A stretch of DNA of 64,000 bases from Chalara sp. BL73 (Eukaryota > Ascomycota > Leotiomycetes > Helotiales). Positions 11,765 through 22,097 of this stretch are shown in pieces; the stretch's first letter is position 1, and each line of letters starts with the position of its first letter. Below the pieces are notes generated by a model. That model saw only the letters and a list, made by a program, of their open reading frames with translations, had not been told where the DNA came from and did not search any database. The position numbers were made by a program, and so were the translations under genes. The DNA lies in assembly GCA_918026815.1 (NCBI GenBank), contig CAKJVC010000049.1, positions 864,782 to 928,781 on the forward strand, written 5' to 3'.

Positions 11765-12109
11765 TTAATTAAACCATGCATTTTCTGCCCATTTGACGAC
11801 GGATAGCAACCTCGGAGCATCGACGCCACCATCGTGTTCTCGTAAGTTGGCATATGAACCAGCTGGTAGGAAAGAAGGGTCATAATCAGACTTTGGGAGA
11901 GAGTGGGAAAACACGTTCAAAAGCAGTTCTGTATCCTGTTGGTGAATGCGAGTATCCCGCAGGCGCTGCTGTAACGCCTCGTCGCTATCGAAAGATTAAT
12001 CACAGTCGCCACGGAATGCCTTGATGCGCGCGAAAGACTACTCGCTGGTAACTGGCAGGAGGTGAATTTTTGTTATTTCCCTTCCATTGCTGCTGTAAGC
12101 AGAACTGAA
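11765..12109 (-). pseudogene. Gene relic with two in-frame stops downstream of the HET gene
   Basis: On the minus strand one frame reads as protein-like sequence from 12109 to a TAA at 11765-11767, with no ATG near its start. It is broken by TAG at 12038-12040 and TAA at 11996-11998. Both stops lie one C-to-T step from Gln codons (CAG, CAA) in CpA context, as expected from RIP. Readable blocks include REITKIHLLPVTSE, FARIKAFRGDCD and LLSVVKWAENAWFN. I do not recognise the family. It lies just downstream of the HET gene on the same strand and might be a separate decayed gene or a lost 3' exon. Confidence 0.5.
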
Positions 12110-12128
12110 CTAAGGAAGAGCCGCCTTA

Positions 12129-14021
12129 TTAATCGAAAAACTTTTCAACGAATTCGGAACGCCAACGATATCCTCCAACAAATGACATGAATTTTACGCC
12201 TTCTCCTAGCTGCTTCGTTTTTATACCGTGCCTGACCATGGTGTCACCGTGCCTGACCATGGTGTCACCGTGGCTAGACTGCAGGCCAACGTTGTCTATG
12301 TGTTCCTCCGCTACAATTCCTCCAATGAGACCCCCAATGGTCGCAGACAGTGGGATGATATCTTGGCGCTTTAATGTTCCAATATATATTTGGGACAGAG
12401 CCGTGAGAGGGTCCTCATAAGTATCCTTTGGGCGATCTTCCACTGCATCTACTGCATCCTTAATTGCATCCGATAATCTAGCATGGCGAGTTACATCCCT
12501 TCCAAAGAACCGAGTTAGAGCGCCTGAGATATTCTCCAACTCCCTCCGTTTTGCTTCTTTGCCTCCTGCGACCGCCTGTTTCAACAGATAAGCTTGTCCA
12601 AGCAGCGCATGTGCGGGGACGGAGTGGTAAAATATCAGAGCTCCTTCTGTTGGAGTCTCTTCTTGAATTAGTACTGAGGGTAGACGGTTGTTTGCGGACA
12701 TGAGCGCGACCAAAGCGAAGCTGTAGCTGTAATAGGAAGTTGTAGGGAGCCTCCACTCAAAGCCCATGATATTCGATAAGATTTCGATCCTATCTGAGAC
12801 AACCCGGCAATCGCAACTTTCGACCTGGAGGAATGTTTTGTGGAAGTGGAAGTTCCGGACGCTATCGAGCTCTAGTCGCGAATCCGTACTCGCCAATCTA
12901 AATGTTTCAAAGACCCTGTCGAACGGTGTCCCAGAGAAGATAGGACCGCTCAGGAGTTCTGCGACTTCGTGCAGCGACTTCAGAGATTCGTATAGGGCGT
13001 CTTTAAGGACAATATCTCTCTGGATTAGCTGGTCTAGCTCAGGCTCAGAGACGTATGATCTTGTTACAGCTGCTATCGAGCAGAGTGATCCAACAGCCAG
13101 AGGGTAATCTTCTCCAACGAGTTGCTTATCAGTACTGCTACCAAACGTTCTCAGAGCCTCCGCTGACAAGGGTAGGAGCAGGTACATGTCAATATTTGCC
13201 GAATATCTCTCTTGGAAAACCCACGCTCGTGTGAACCAGCGATCTCGACTGATGGATCTTAACAACCGAGTCATGGACTGGACTTCTCGCAGAATTCCCT
13301 TCGGCCCAAAGCCGCATAGCACTTTTATTTTAAAATCCGTGAGCTCTGGATTACCTAAAGCGTGTAATATATTTAGGCTGACTAGGTTATTAACCTGGGT
13401 TTTAGAGAGCCGGAAGTTTAGTAGACCAATCTTAAACTCTGCCTGACTGAAGATGATATGATTACATTGAAGATGATTTTGAACATCGGTGGGGTCCTCT
13501 TGATCTACGCATTCCTGATCGATCCAGATGAGAGATACTCCATAACATATACCGAACGCGATTGCCCTGAGCAAGACTCCGGAAGGACACCGGGGGTTTC
13601 TAGGATCTTGACCGCGCTGCTTAACAAGGACTGTTGGTGAGAGCTGAGAGGAGCGCCCGTTCACGTTCCAGTTCAGGCTCGTGAATGATTCCCAGCAATA
13701 AGAGACGGCTATATAACGTTTTTCTCCAGGGTGGTCACCTTTTCCCGTCAGTTCACAGGTAACTTCTGGATACAAGTCGCTGTATTCCTTCAGATCGGGT
13801 ATCTTTAGGAAACGGAGATCGTTTTGTATCTCCCGAGGAAAGATATGCTTCGAAATTGATCCCAATTCGGACACGCTAGAACCGGTCTGGTCTAGTACTA
13901 TGTCCCCAATTGTGAGATCGATGTCTCGCTGCATGTTGCTGCCGTGGTATTGTATATAGTGTAAGATATTAAAATGTAGTCCACGCTCATTTACTGATAG
14001 TGAGGTTTTAATGGTGTTCAA
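12129..14021 (-). CDS. HET-domain (heterokaryon incompatibility) protein
   Basis: This is a single-exon frame of 630 residues. HET-domain signatures are visible: RYIAVSYCW at residues about 102-110, LIWIDQECVDQED at 164-176 with the following VQNHLQ and FSQAEFKIGLL, and TRAWVFQE further on. HET domains act in vegetative incompatibility and related cell-death responses and are often found in fungal NLR-like immunity proteins. The C-terminal half has no NACHT, ankyrin or WD motif that I can see. A 21-bp tandem duplication near the 3' end repeats HGDTMVR. No signal peptide or membrane segment is obvious. Partner and specificity are unknown. Confidence 0.85.
   Translation of the reverse strand: MNTIKTSLSVNERGLHFNILHYIQYHGSNMQRDIDLTIGDIVLDQTGSSVSELGSISKHIFPREIQNDLRFLKIPDLKEYSDLYPEVTCELTGKGDHPGEKRYIAVSYCWESFTSLNWNVNGRSSQLSPTVLVKQRGQDPRNPRCPSGVLLRAIAFGICYGVSLIWIDQECVDQEDPTDVQNHLQCNHIIFSQAEFKIGLLNFRLSKTQVNNLVSLNILHALGNPELTDFKIKVLCGFGPKGILREVQSMTRLLRSISRDRWFTRAWVFQERYSANIDMYLLLPLSAEALRTFGSSTDKQLVGEDYPLAVGSLCSIAAVTRSYVSEPELDQLIQRDIVLKDALYESLKSLHEVAELLSGPIFSGTPFDRVFETFRLASTDSRLELDSVRNFHFHKTFLQVESCDCRVVSDRIEILSNIMGFEWRLPTTSYYSYSFALVALMSANNRLPSVLIQEETPTEGALIFYHSVPAHALLGQAYLLKQAVAGGKEAKRRELENISGALTRFFGRDVTRHARLSDAIKDAVDAVEDRPKDTYEDPLTALSQIYIGTLKRQDIIPLSATIGGLIGGIVAEEHIDNVGLQSSHGDTMVRHGDTMVRHGIKTKQLGEGVKFMSFVGGYRWRSEFVEKFFD
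12227..12268. repeat. Exact 21-bp tandem duplication inside the HET gene
   Basis: Two adjacent identical 21-bp units begin CCGTGCCTGACC, followed by a partial third (CCGTGG). The unit is a multiple of three, so it adds seven residues (HGDTMVR type) without a frameshift. Confidence 0.9.
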
Positions 14022-15043
14022 CTATGAATATGTATAGAAGAAGCGGTCAACAGCCATTTATAATAGAAGGACCACGTCAGCCACAGCCTTGAATAACGAA
14101 CTTAACAAGCGACCCGTGTTTGCATGCGTCCCGTGTTTTTTACCCCTGCGTGGCGACTTTGCATGAATTTGCGTGCCATAGCAGCTACAAGGCTGATGAC
14201 CATTTCTAGCAGAGTAGCGAGGCTCTAAAGCTCGATATGGGAGCTGCAGTGAAAAAACTCTGCTGCCTATAAACGGGGACTTTTCGCAAATCAGGTGTGA
14301 GCGACAATGCGAACGTAGTAGTGGAAAAGGTTCAAAGTGTTCAAAAGCGGCTACCGAACACGACTTATATATAAAAATATGGGAGATATCGATGTATGCA
14401 CAAAGTTTGAGATGCTTAAAGTCAAGGTACCTATCATTTTTCTCGGCACAACGGGTTTCTTGCTACCTAGGGAGGTAGGTTACTTGATCAATGAAATGCC
14501 AACATTTCGTGCATCGAATAGCCGATGTACCACAGATACGGTATCGCGAAATGTACGAAAACACAGCTGTGGTACCTCACATATCAGAGGGCTCAAAGTA
14601 GCCAACCCAGAAATTTCTGTATTCCCCTTTCTAAAACCATCAAGATACCCGTCCGTATCCCATCTACCTGTTCCAGGACGCCGAATTTCTGCTAAGCGCC
14701 CCCCAAAAAGAACCAAATTACAACCTCCAGATTGATCTGGGACCGGGGTATCACAAGATGCGCCTTTCAATGCCAGCCGTTTTCCCTACCCTCCCTCTAG
14801 CGCACAGGCGGATATCTCAGAGATACGCCGCAATCAACGAACGTCGGTCAAACTCGACATGCCTCAAGAGAGGCGACGCCGCGGCGCAGCGCCTTTCAAC
14901 GTCTCAACGTGACGTTCTCGGCCGCGTCTCGTCTCATCTCGCCCAGCACCACTCCACACACATCCCCATCCCTCAACCCCGCAATAGACCAAACAGAAAG
15001 AAGGGGGGAAAAATATCCAAATCCAAACCCCGGCCCTCCAACC
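14022..15043. other. Intergenic, no supported gene
   Basis: This spacer lies between the HET gene start and the end of the Ser-rich small protein gene. Open frames on the plus strand at 14337-14735 and 14758-15279 lack motifs, and the second overlaps the better-supported minus-strand gene. Confidence 0.4.
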
Positions 15044-15391
15044 TCAAGACTTCAGGCTCGAGATGCTCCCCCGCAACATGCTCCTCCGCTTCCCCTTCTT
15101 CATGCTCTTCGACGCCTCCAGCGCGAGCTCCTCGTAATAAGGGTAGCCGATGCGGAGCGGCGCCGGGGCGGCCCCGGTGGTCGGCGACGTCGACGCGCTG
15201 CTTTGCGTTGATGTGCTGGAGGAGGAGGATGATGATGAGCGCAGCGATAGCAGCGACGGCCGCGACGGACGCGCTGTGATCGAGGGGAAGCGCGCGGTGC
15301 TCAGCAGCGACGGAGTGCTGGGGTGCGAGCAGGTCGAGGTGGTCGGTCGTGAGGAGGAGCGCGAGTTGGGGGTTGAGTGGGTTGTTCCCAT
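15044..15391 (-). CDS. Small Ser-rich protein, probable N-myristoylation
   Basis: This is a 115-residue single-exon frame with very high G/C at third codon positions, unlike the opposite-strand frames, which supports real coding. The start codon follows a CT-rich leader. The N-terminus MGTTHS fits the N-myristoylation pattern (Gly2, small residue at 6). A long Ser/Thr/Pro-rich middle includes a run of eight Ser. The C-terminus has an ordered-looking block (IGYPYYEELALEASKSM) followed by a basic patch KKGKRR, which could help membrane association. I know no family for it. Lipidation is an inference from the motif. Confidence 0.68.
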   Translation of the reverse strand: MGTTHSTPNSRSSSRPTTSTCSHPSTPSLLSTARFPSITARPSRPSLLSLRSSSSSSSSTSTQSSASTSPTTGAAPAPLRIGYPYYEELALEASKSMKKGKRRSMLRGSISSLKS

Positions 15392-17042
15392 CGTTTCCTT
15401 TTTTTTTCCTTCCTTTTTTCTCGTCGCGCTTCGTGATAGAGGATTTGCTTCTTTTGCGGTACAGGATTCTCCAAACGTGTTGTGGTTCTTGCAGTATAGG
15501 ATCCGGCGGATTGCTTTCTTGTGGGTTTCTCTCTCTCTTCTTTCGATGGTTTGGTCAGGTTAGGTGCGAAGGAGAAACAACCTCGAAACGAAGGATGGCA
15601 GGATCATATATACTGTTATGTATGAAGGAAGAAGGATGCGGTCCCTGGTTTGATCCTGGTGATCAATTCTTACAACATTTTACACTGTGTTTTACGTAGG
15701 GGAGGGGGGAGATTATACATTTATGCTTGGTGCGGCGATGTCTCAAGAGAGCCATGTTGGCTGCCTTGTATGTCAGCCCCTCAGACTTGATAGATCAATC
15801 TGATTTGATGTGACTGAGAGTAGGTCGAGAGCAGGCTAGTCAGCAATGCAGGTGATCGCTTGATAGGGCGGAATACCCTGACGTGAGGCTGAGTTTGAAG
15901 GATCCCGAGCTGGCGGGCGATCGCAAGGTTTCGTGGCAATTATAGATTCGTCCTTTGTTTCTGACTCTCTAATTGGTTGTATCCACGAGACTGGGGAGGG
16001 GGGGAAGTTGGAGAGGCTGTGATTGGTGAGCCGGGGGAAAAGCATATCGATGAATCTGATGAACCTTATTCCATCCCTATCACAGGCAAGACAGGCAGAA
16101 TTCGAACTTTGTCGACATGATGGTGATGAATAAATTTTACTGGCCCAAAAGCCTTGGTGCTACTCTAATACTTCCCTGTATACGCACCTCATCTTTGGAC
16201 CCCGCAATGTTAGGGCAACGACGAGCGGAATATACCCTGAAATGATGATTCATGAACAGTGTCCCTAATCGGTCTCGTGCTGCTCTTTCCAATGGATGGA
16301 TGGACAATGAGGCTCGCTTCTCACTGCCCATGGGCAAGATATTGAGGAGGCTGGAAGAAAAGATAAGCTCATTGCAAGCAACTTTAAGGCGTATTGGTGG
16401 CTGTGATGTTGGGTTTTCGATCTATGTTTGGTCCGCACAGCGAGTTTTCCAACCCTGTGGGTTGGCGGCATGGCTGCGAACAAGCCTCACCATGTCTTGG
16501 CTTTGTACTGATCACCATTGCGCCGTTTAGTCTTTTGCTACGCGGTGCTGATCATACATTTTTATTCATCTCACAAAAGCTGTTCAACTTACCGCAGCAC
16601 ATAATTTCGATGCATATCATCTTGTAGTTTATGACTGATATTATTATATTCTATATTACAGTCCGCCTCACAAGGCCGGTTTGGTATCTCCAATCTCTTG
16701 AAAATACGACTGCCGGTCCTTTGCGAGACGATGAGTGGAGATTTGTCTATTCATGCCCAGGCCGTTAACACCATGCCCTCATTCATTATCCCCCAAAACG
16801 CCATGGCTCAATGTTGATACATGCAACAGAGCAAATTTTATATGTGAAGGACAAAGGAAAATCAGCTGGCCAGCATGCTGAACACGGGAACAGCGCCGGC
16901 CCACTACCCCGGATACCCCGCTGCAACCTATCAATATGTGCAAGAGCACGGGTATCATTATGACAAAGGAGATGTATAGTGTGTAGAATTGACCATCCAG
17001 CTTTTGACGGAATGGACGATTAGAACTGAAGGATGTGCGAAT
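15392..17042. other. Intergenic, no supported gene
   Basis: This 1.65-kb stretch starts with the T-rich promoter/leader of the 15044-15391 gene and ends at the 3' end of the PPR gene. The short frames at 16252-16627 have no motif and weak codon bias. No tRNA or repeat was seen. Confidence 0.4.
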
Positions 17043-20000
17043 TCAAGCAGCAGACTCAGTATGTCCGCCACCAAGAAGCTCGAGGATCTTATTGGACACA
17101 GCTCCAGGATACCCACGGCTGAGCATCTCCTGGACGACAGCTGTAGCGCTTTGTCTATCCTCAACAGCAAGATATGCTCTGGTCATGGCTTCATAAGTAC
17201 TTGGTTCTCTCTTTTCACGACCAACAGATGCAAAAATGGCCTTGCTCTTCTCGATTTTTGACTCATTGGCCCATCCGTGAATAAGAGTGTTGGCAATGTA
17301 CGGTGTCATTTCCACACGGCGGGTGGCCATATCGAGAAGAAGAGGCTCGGTATCGGCAACGAGGTGGTTGGCCACCATGGATTCGAAAAGGGCTTGATAG
17401 AGGCAGGCTTGAGGACGAATCGATGAGTCACACATGACAGAGTCGAACACAGCTCGCGCTCCCTCCATGTCGTGCATGACACAGCCCTTAGCATGAATCA
17501 AAGATGAGTAGTGGACCGCCTCGGGAGTTTGACCAGTGCTACGAATGACATCAAGAACAGCCTCGGCGGCGGCCATATTAATAGGTTCAAGTGTAGCGTG
17601 AGTATCAACAAGAAGCTTGTAGGTATGGTTGGTCGGTTGAATGCCCTTGCTCTGCATGCGCTCATAGTACGCCAGAACCTTTGATTTGTCGCGTTTGGTG
17701 GTGAGGAAGAATTGCATCAAACTGTTATATGGTGCTGGACGAGCCTTGTAGTTGGGCATCGATTCCATTTCATCAAACAACTCTTCGGCAAATTTCTCAT
17801 CACTGACACGGCAGAGAGCATTGACAATGGTACCATATGTAACGCTCGTTGGTCGGATTCCCAGTCCACGCATCTCAGCAAAGTAGAAAAGGCAGTCGTC
17901 GATCCGACGGGCCTTTCCAAGTTTGCCAATGAGAGCGTTGTAAAGGAATGAGGATGGCTCAACACCTTCAGTCTTGGCACGATGGAAGATCTTAACTGCT
18001 TCCGAAGCTTCATCGAATGTCTTTGTTGACTCCTTCAGTGTGGTAATATACAGGCCGAAGGTATTAGCAGTAGGAGCAGCACCCATATCAAGAAGTTCTT
18101 GGTGATATTGAGCAGCTAATGTACGGTTTCCGAGAGTAAGGCAGGCTCCAACCATAGCATCCAGGATCGAAACCCATCCATAACGAACGACGGAGTACTG
18201 TGGAATTAATGGGATATCGGATCGAGCCATTCCGAGGATATCGTGAACCAAATTCATTTTCTCCTCGCGGGCAGCTGCAGAGATGAGTTTGGCATAGGTG
18301 ATGTATCGAGGATGACGCCCAGCCCGGCGGATGTTTTTGAATCTTCCAAGAGCATCATTTAATCGCGATACCTTGGAGCGGCCACTAGTACCTCGCTCAA
18401 GCTCATCAGCAATTAGAGCGGAACCCTTGAAGTCAGTGGATGCTGCATATGGGTCGAAGGTATCCTCATAAGTCGGGGGTTGTTGGAATGATACTGGGCT
18501 GAACGTTTGTTGATACATAGGAGTCTCTGGAGTAATCTCACGTGGATCTTGAATAGAGCGCTTCTTCATGTATTGAACGATGAAATCAGTACCCTCCTCG
18601 ATCTCATCAGCCAGTTGTCCGTTGTGATCAATAGCTGAGCTTCTAATGCGTGCAAACATCTGTTCCGATTGAGTTAAACCCTCCACGAGCTGGCCTGAAC
18701 CAATCAGTGCTACGGCGTACATAGCAGTTGGTTCGATAAATGATGACGAAACATTCATATTCGATCCAGACAGAATTTGCCAGTAAATTGAAGCCCCAGC
18801 CACATCACCTAAACGCACATTAAGAGCAAGCATGGCCATGACTGGCGAAGCAATATCTTGATATGTTGCTGGGATGTTGGCAAATGCTGACACGGCAGTT
18901 ACCTTGTCCCCTTTATCCGCGGCGACGGTTGCTACCTTGCTCATGGCAGCTTCCTTAACAGAAGTCTCTAGGCTGTGTGCCCAATCAAGTGCTTCAGGGA
19001 GCATTCCGCGATCCAGCATGCCTTGAACAAAGCCGTAATTGATAATTGTATCTCTAAAGGAAGCAGAATTGACACCAGAATCCATGATGCGATCAAAGAA
19101 ATGCAAGGCACCTTTAGTTCTGTCAGACGCGATATATGCTCTCACAACAGCTGCATACACGAGGGCATCTTGCCGATCACTAATTGTGAGCTCGCTCTTG
19201 TCGTGTGCAATCGCAAGATTCTTGTATGCGTTGTATCGATCAACCGCACGGTCCAAAGCTCCAGTTTGGGCCAAGGCTTTGATCATGGGAGGAAAAGTGG
19301 CTGCAAGTGGGACGACTTGACGTGCTTCCATGAAGTCGTAAAATCGTTCCATTTCTGTAACACGACCAGCTTCAGAACATGCAGAAATCAACTTATGGTA
19401 TGTTTCTGCGGGGTAGGTGCGGTCCGGCTTCGCCATAGATGCCGCAAAAAGCGTGATCGCAAGGTCGAGGCGATCATCTTCGGTGATGAGATCCAACTCA
19501 AAAGCATTAGAGTCGAACATGAATTTGCCAGCTCCATCCATATTGCCATATCTCGTACGCTTCTCTTCCAGTAATTGCTTCGAAGAGGCAACCTCAAGAG
19601 ATCGAGAAGCTAATAAGTTGATGAGCGTATTGTAAAAGGCAGTATTTGGCGAGATTTGTCGCTTCATCATGTCGGTATATACACCAACGGCGTTGCTTGA
19701 AATCCGAATCTTTTCTGCTGGCAAGTTGATGGCAGCATTTAGAAGCGCATTATATGCCTCCGCGGTCGGCTGGATATTCGCAACCAGCATGGCCTCAAAC
19801 ACAGCAGGAACCTCAGCATGGCGACCGGCATCTGATAATTTGGTGAGATGCTCAGCATAGCTGCGAGACTGAAGATCACTGGCTGTAGTGGCGGATGTAG
19901 AGGGTGACTTTCGGAAGCCAGACTCGACCGAAGGAGCTCGAGATGGAACAGACGAGATAGCAGGCGAAGGTCCTCGTGCAACAATGCTCACCTCGGCCTC

Positions 20001-20579
20001 GAATATAGCCTTGTTATTTCGTGATTGTATTTCCTTCTCAAGGGCGGCATCGACAGCTGCCAAAGCAGCTTCCTCCACGGCATCCAGTTGAGGTTTCGAG
20101 GCATATTCGATCAAGCTATCACTTCGTGATCGCTGGGGTGATTTAGGGGCCTCAATAGGCTTTTCTATTTCGACCTCAGGTTGGTGACTCTCTGTCTCGG
20201 CCGCAGCAGAGGCGGAAAATGGCTTCCATTCAATGCGCTTGGGAAACTGGAACTGCGTCCATTCCCTCTCAGATTCCCCTGCTACATGTTGATTTTGCCA
20301 GGCATCGAAGTAAGCATCTAAAGCACCTTCGCTCTTGTCGCTCCGAGTCTCTCGCACAATACCAATAGACTGTTGGGAGCTGCTGTGGAATGCATTTTGA
20401 AAGTGATGGGTATTTCCAACCCTGCTGGCACGACGATGGAGACCGAACCCAGGTCTATTTTGTGCAGCGTAAACTTGTGGATGTGTGGCCGCGACAACTG
20501 ATTGAGCGTAGCCGTGTGTGAAAGATTTCGCGAACCCTTGACGTGCAAGATTCGAGTAGAGGTTGGAGTAGATGGGCAT
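17043..20579 (-). CDS. cya5: Pentatricopeptide-repeat protein, Cya5-like mitochondrial translation regulator
   Basis: This is one uninterrupted exon of 1178 residues. The first about 90 residues are basic and rich in Ser/Gln/Ala with few acids, consistent with a mitochondrial targeting region. From about residue 240 onward there are many PPR-type helical pairs, such as EAYNALLNAAIN, TAFYNTLINLL, SFLYNALIGKLGKARRIDDC, TSVTYGTIVNALC and TYKLLVDTHATLEP. The C-terminal repeat block matches what I remember of fungal Cya5, named in Neurospora for its role in COX1 expression. PPR proteins bind single-stranded RNA sequence-specifically. The exact RNA target here is inference. It diverges from erg8, with about 1.5 kb between their starts. 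Confidence 0.82.
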   Translation of the reverse strand: MPIYSNLYSNLARQGFAKSFTHGYAQSVVAATHPQVYAAQNRPGFGLHRRASRVGNTHHFQNAFHSSSQQSIGIVRETRSDKSEGALDAYFDAWQNQHVAGESEREWTQFQFPKRIEWKPFSASAAAETESHQPEVEIEKPIEAPKSPQRSRSDSLIEYASKPQLDAVEEAALAAVDAALEKEIQSRNNKAIFEAEVSIVARGPSPAISSVPSRAPSVESGFRKSPSTSATTASDLQSRSYAEHLTKLSDAGRHAEVPAVFEAMLVANIQPTAEAYNALLNAAINLPAEKIRISSNAVGVYTDMMKRQISPNTAFYNTLINLLASRSLEVASSKQLLEEKRTRYGNMDGAGKFMFDSNAFELDLITEDDRLDLAITLFAASMAKPDRTYPAETYHKLISACSEAGRVTEMERFYDFMEARQVVPLAATFPPMIKALAQTGALDRAVDRYNAYKNLAIAHDKSELTISDRQDALVYAAVVRAYIASDRTKGALHFFDRIMDSGVNSASFRDTIINYGFVQGMLDRGMLPEALDWAHSLETSVKEAAMSKVATVAADKGDKVTAVSAFANIPATYQDIASPVMAMLALNVRLGDVAGASIYWQILSGSNMNVSSSFIEPTAMYAVALIGSGQLVEGLTQSEQMFARIRSSAIDHNGQLADEIEEGTDFIVQYMKKRSIQDPREITPETPMYQQTFSPVSFQQPPTYEDTFDPYAASTDFKGSALIADELERGTSGRSKVSRLNDALGRFKNIRRAGRHPRYITYAKLISAAAREEKMNLVHDILGMARSDIPLIPQYSVVRYGWVSILDAMVGACLTLGNRTLAAQYHQELLDMGAAPTANTFGLYITTLKESTKTFDEASEAVKIFHRAKTEGVEPSSFLYNALIGKLGKARRIDDCLFYFAEMRGLGIRPTSVTYGTIVNALCRVSDEKFAEELFDEMESMPNYKARPAPYNSLMQFFLTTKRDKSKVLAYYERMQSKGIQPTNHTYKLLVDTHATLEPINMAAAEAVLDVIRSTGQTPEAVHYSSLIHAKGCVMHDMEGARAVFDSVMCDSSIRPQACLYQALFESMVANHLVADTEPLLLDMATRRVEMTPYIANTLIHGWANESKIEKSKAIFASVGREKREPSTYEAMTRAYLAVEDRQSATAVVQEMLSRGYPGAVSNKILELLGGGHTESAA

Positions 20580-22097
20580 TTAGTGATGGTGAGACCTCTC
20601 AGAATGGTAGAGAGGAGACTGGAGGGTGCAAGTTAGCCTCCATGTGTGTGTATGTGCGACGACTTGCTACGCACGAGTCGAGCATTATACTCTCCAGATC
20701 AAATGCATCATAGATGAATAATTACTTACAGTGAATCTCAAAGTAAAGGCGATTGCAGGTTCATTGACAGCAATGCCGTCAAAGAACGCGCTGGTTGGGG
20801 GTTTTGAATTTCTCAAGTTTTTGTTTTGTGCGATTGCTGTCTGAGGTTTGTAATCCCCAGAACGAAAGGCGGTTGTGTTGGATTTTCAAGGCAAAGCCTT
20901 AGGTATACAATTCGGGCGCACCAGTAGTTAACAGGGTGTCCTCGGCACCAGGTAGACTTGGATGACGAGTAGAGGTGCAATGGCGCGTGGTGGTGCTGCT
21001 GCTGGTGGTAGTGGTGGTGTGGGGGAATATGCAGAAGAGATACAGTCAAGTACTCTCAAGCTTCCAATAGTTATTAGTTGAGGTTTGAACCGAAGAAAGG
21101 TCAGGTGCGGCGGTGCGAAGATGTCCCGGAGGCGAAGGAAATAAAGTATAACAGGATGAATGAAAAGGGTGAATGAGCGATGCAGATAGCGAAAAGTAGT
21201 AGTTTGTTTGGAGTGTGGGTTACGTCGGTGACTCGACGCCAGAAATTCGCGATGGAAGGACAGAGAATTTTCAGGAGGCAGGACGATAACTGCCCGGCTC
21301 CCGGGACGGGTGGCATCCCTGTGTGTCGCATGCACATCTACAGGGGAGGAAGCCAGCCATTTTCTGGGGTTGAAAAGGCTTAGAGGGGGAACACGAGATG
21401 GATAGCTGGTTTATATCATATTATATATCATATATTAGATTGGGATGCATGCATTTATAAAATAATAAAAAAAGGGGTAAAAAAGATCTATTCTCATAAT
21501 TCAACACAATAGTCAATTGGATCCAATTGCAAAGGAAGGCATCTTCATTCCACAATGACAGTAGAAGAGAAACAAACAACACCAGGGTTGTATACTGTAG
21601 TGCACTGTTAAAAGGGGGGGAGTAAGCGTAAGCATGTGGAATGTGGAATGCGTATTGTTGCTGCCTGAGGGTCCATGACTAATCCTACTTTGTTAGACTT
21701 GACATAACCTTGCAGTAGTGGTGTACCACAGGGGGGAGGGCCACCACCACCAATTAAATGCATCCCAAGTCAAATCCGCGGACGCTTTTTTCTTCCTTCG
21801 GTGCCGTGTTTCGCTATTTTCTCCCCCCATAATCCCGATCGGTGAATAGCCACTCTTATATCCGTCACAGGTCAATTGCCAATTTTATGCCCTCACGCAC
21901 AATCAATCCGTTCCCCTTTCCCAGCTACATTTCCCACTTAGCCTGGCATGCATTGACGAGCTGTGGGGGCCCAACGTAATTCTGATCAACACTAACCTCC
22001 TTTTTTTGGTCACTTTCGACACATCATCAGGCCTGACGGGACTTCCAGGAATCCTTCCGTAGCATCGCAGAAAAAGGTCCGTCGCCTCGTTCCAGCT
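20580..22097. other. Divergent intergenic region between cya5 and erg8
   Basis: This 1.5-kb region contains both promoters and leaders. Short frames here (20928-21335 minus and others) show no family motif. There are purine-rich and A/T-rich tracts around 21420-21480, but no repeat or RNA gene was recognised. Confidence 0.4.

Noticed and set aside
14337..15279. Plus-strand open frames of 100-170 codons
   Set aside because: They overlap or face the minus-strand Ser-rich gene, which has much better third-position bias, and they show no motif.
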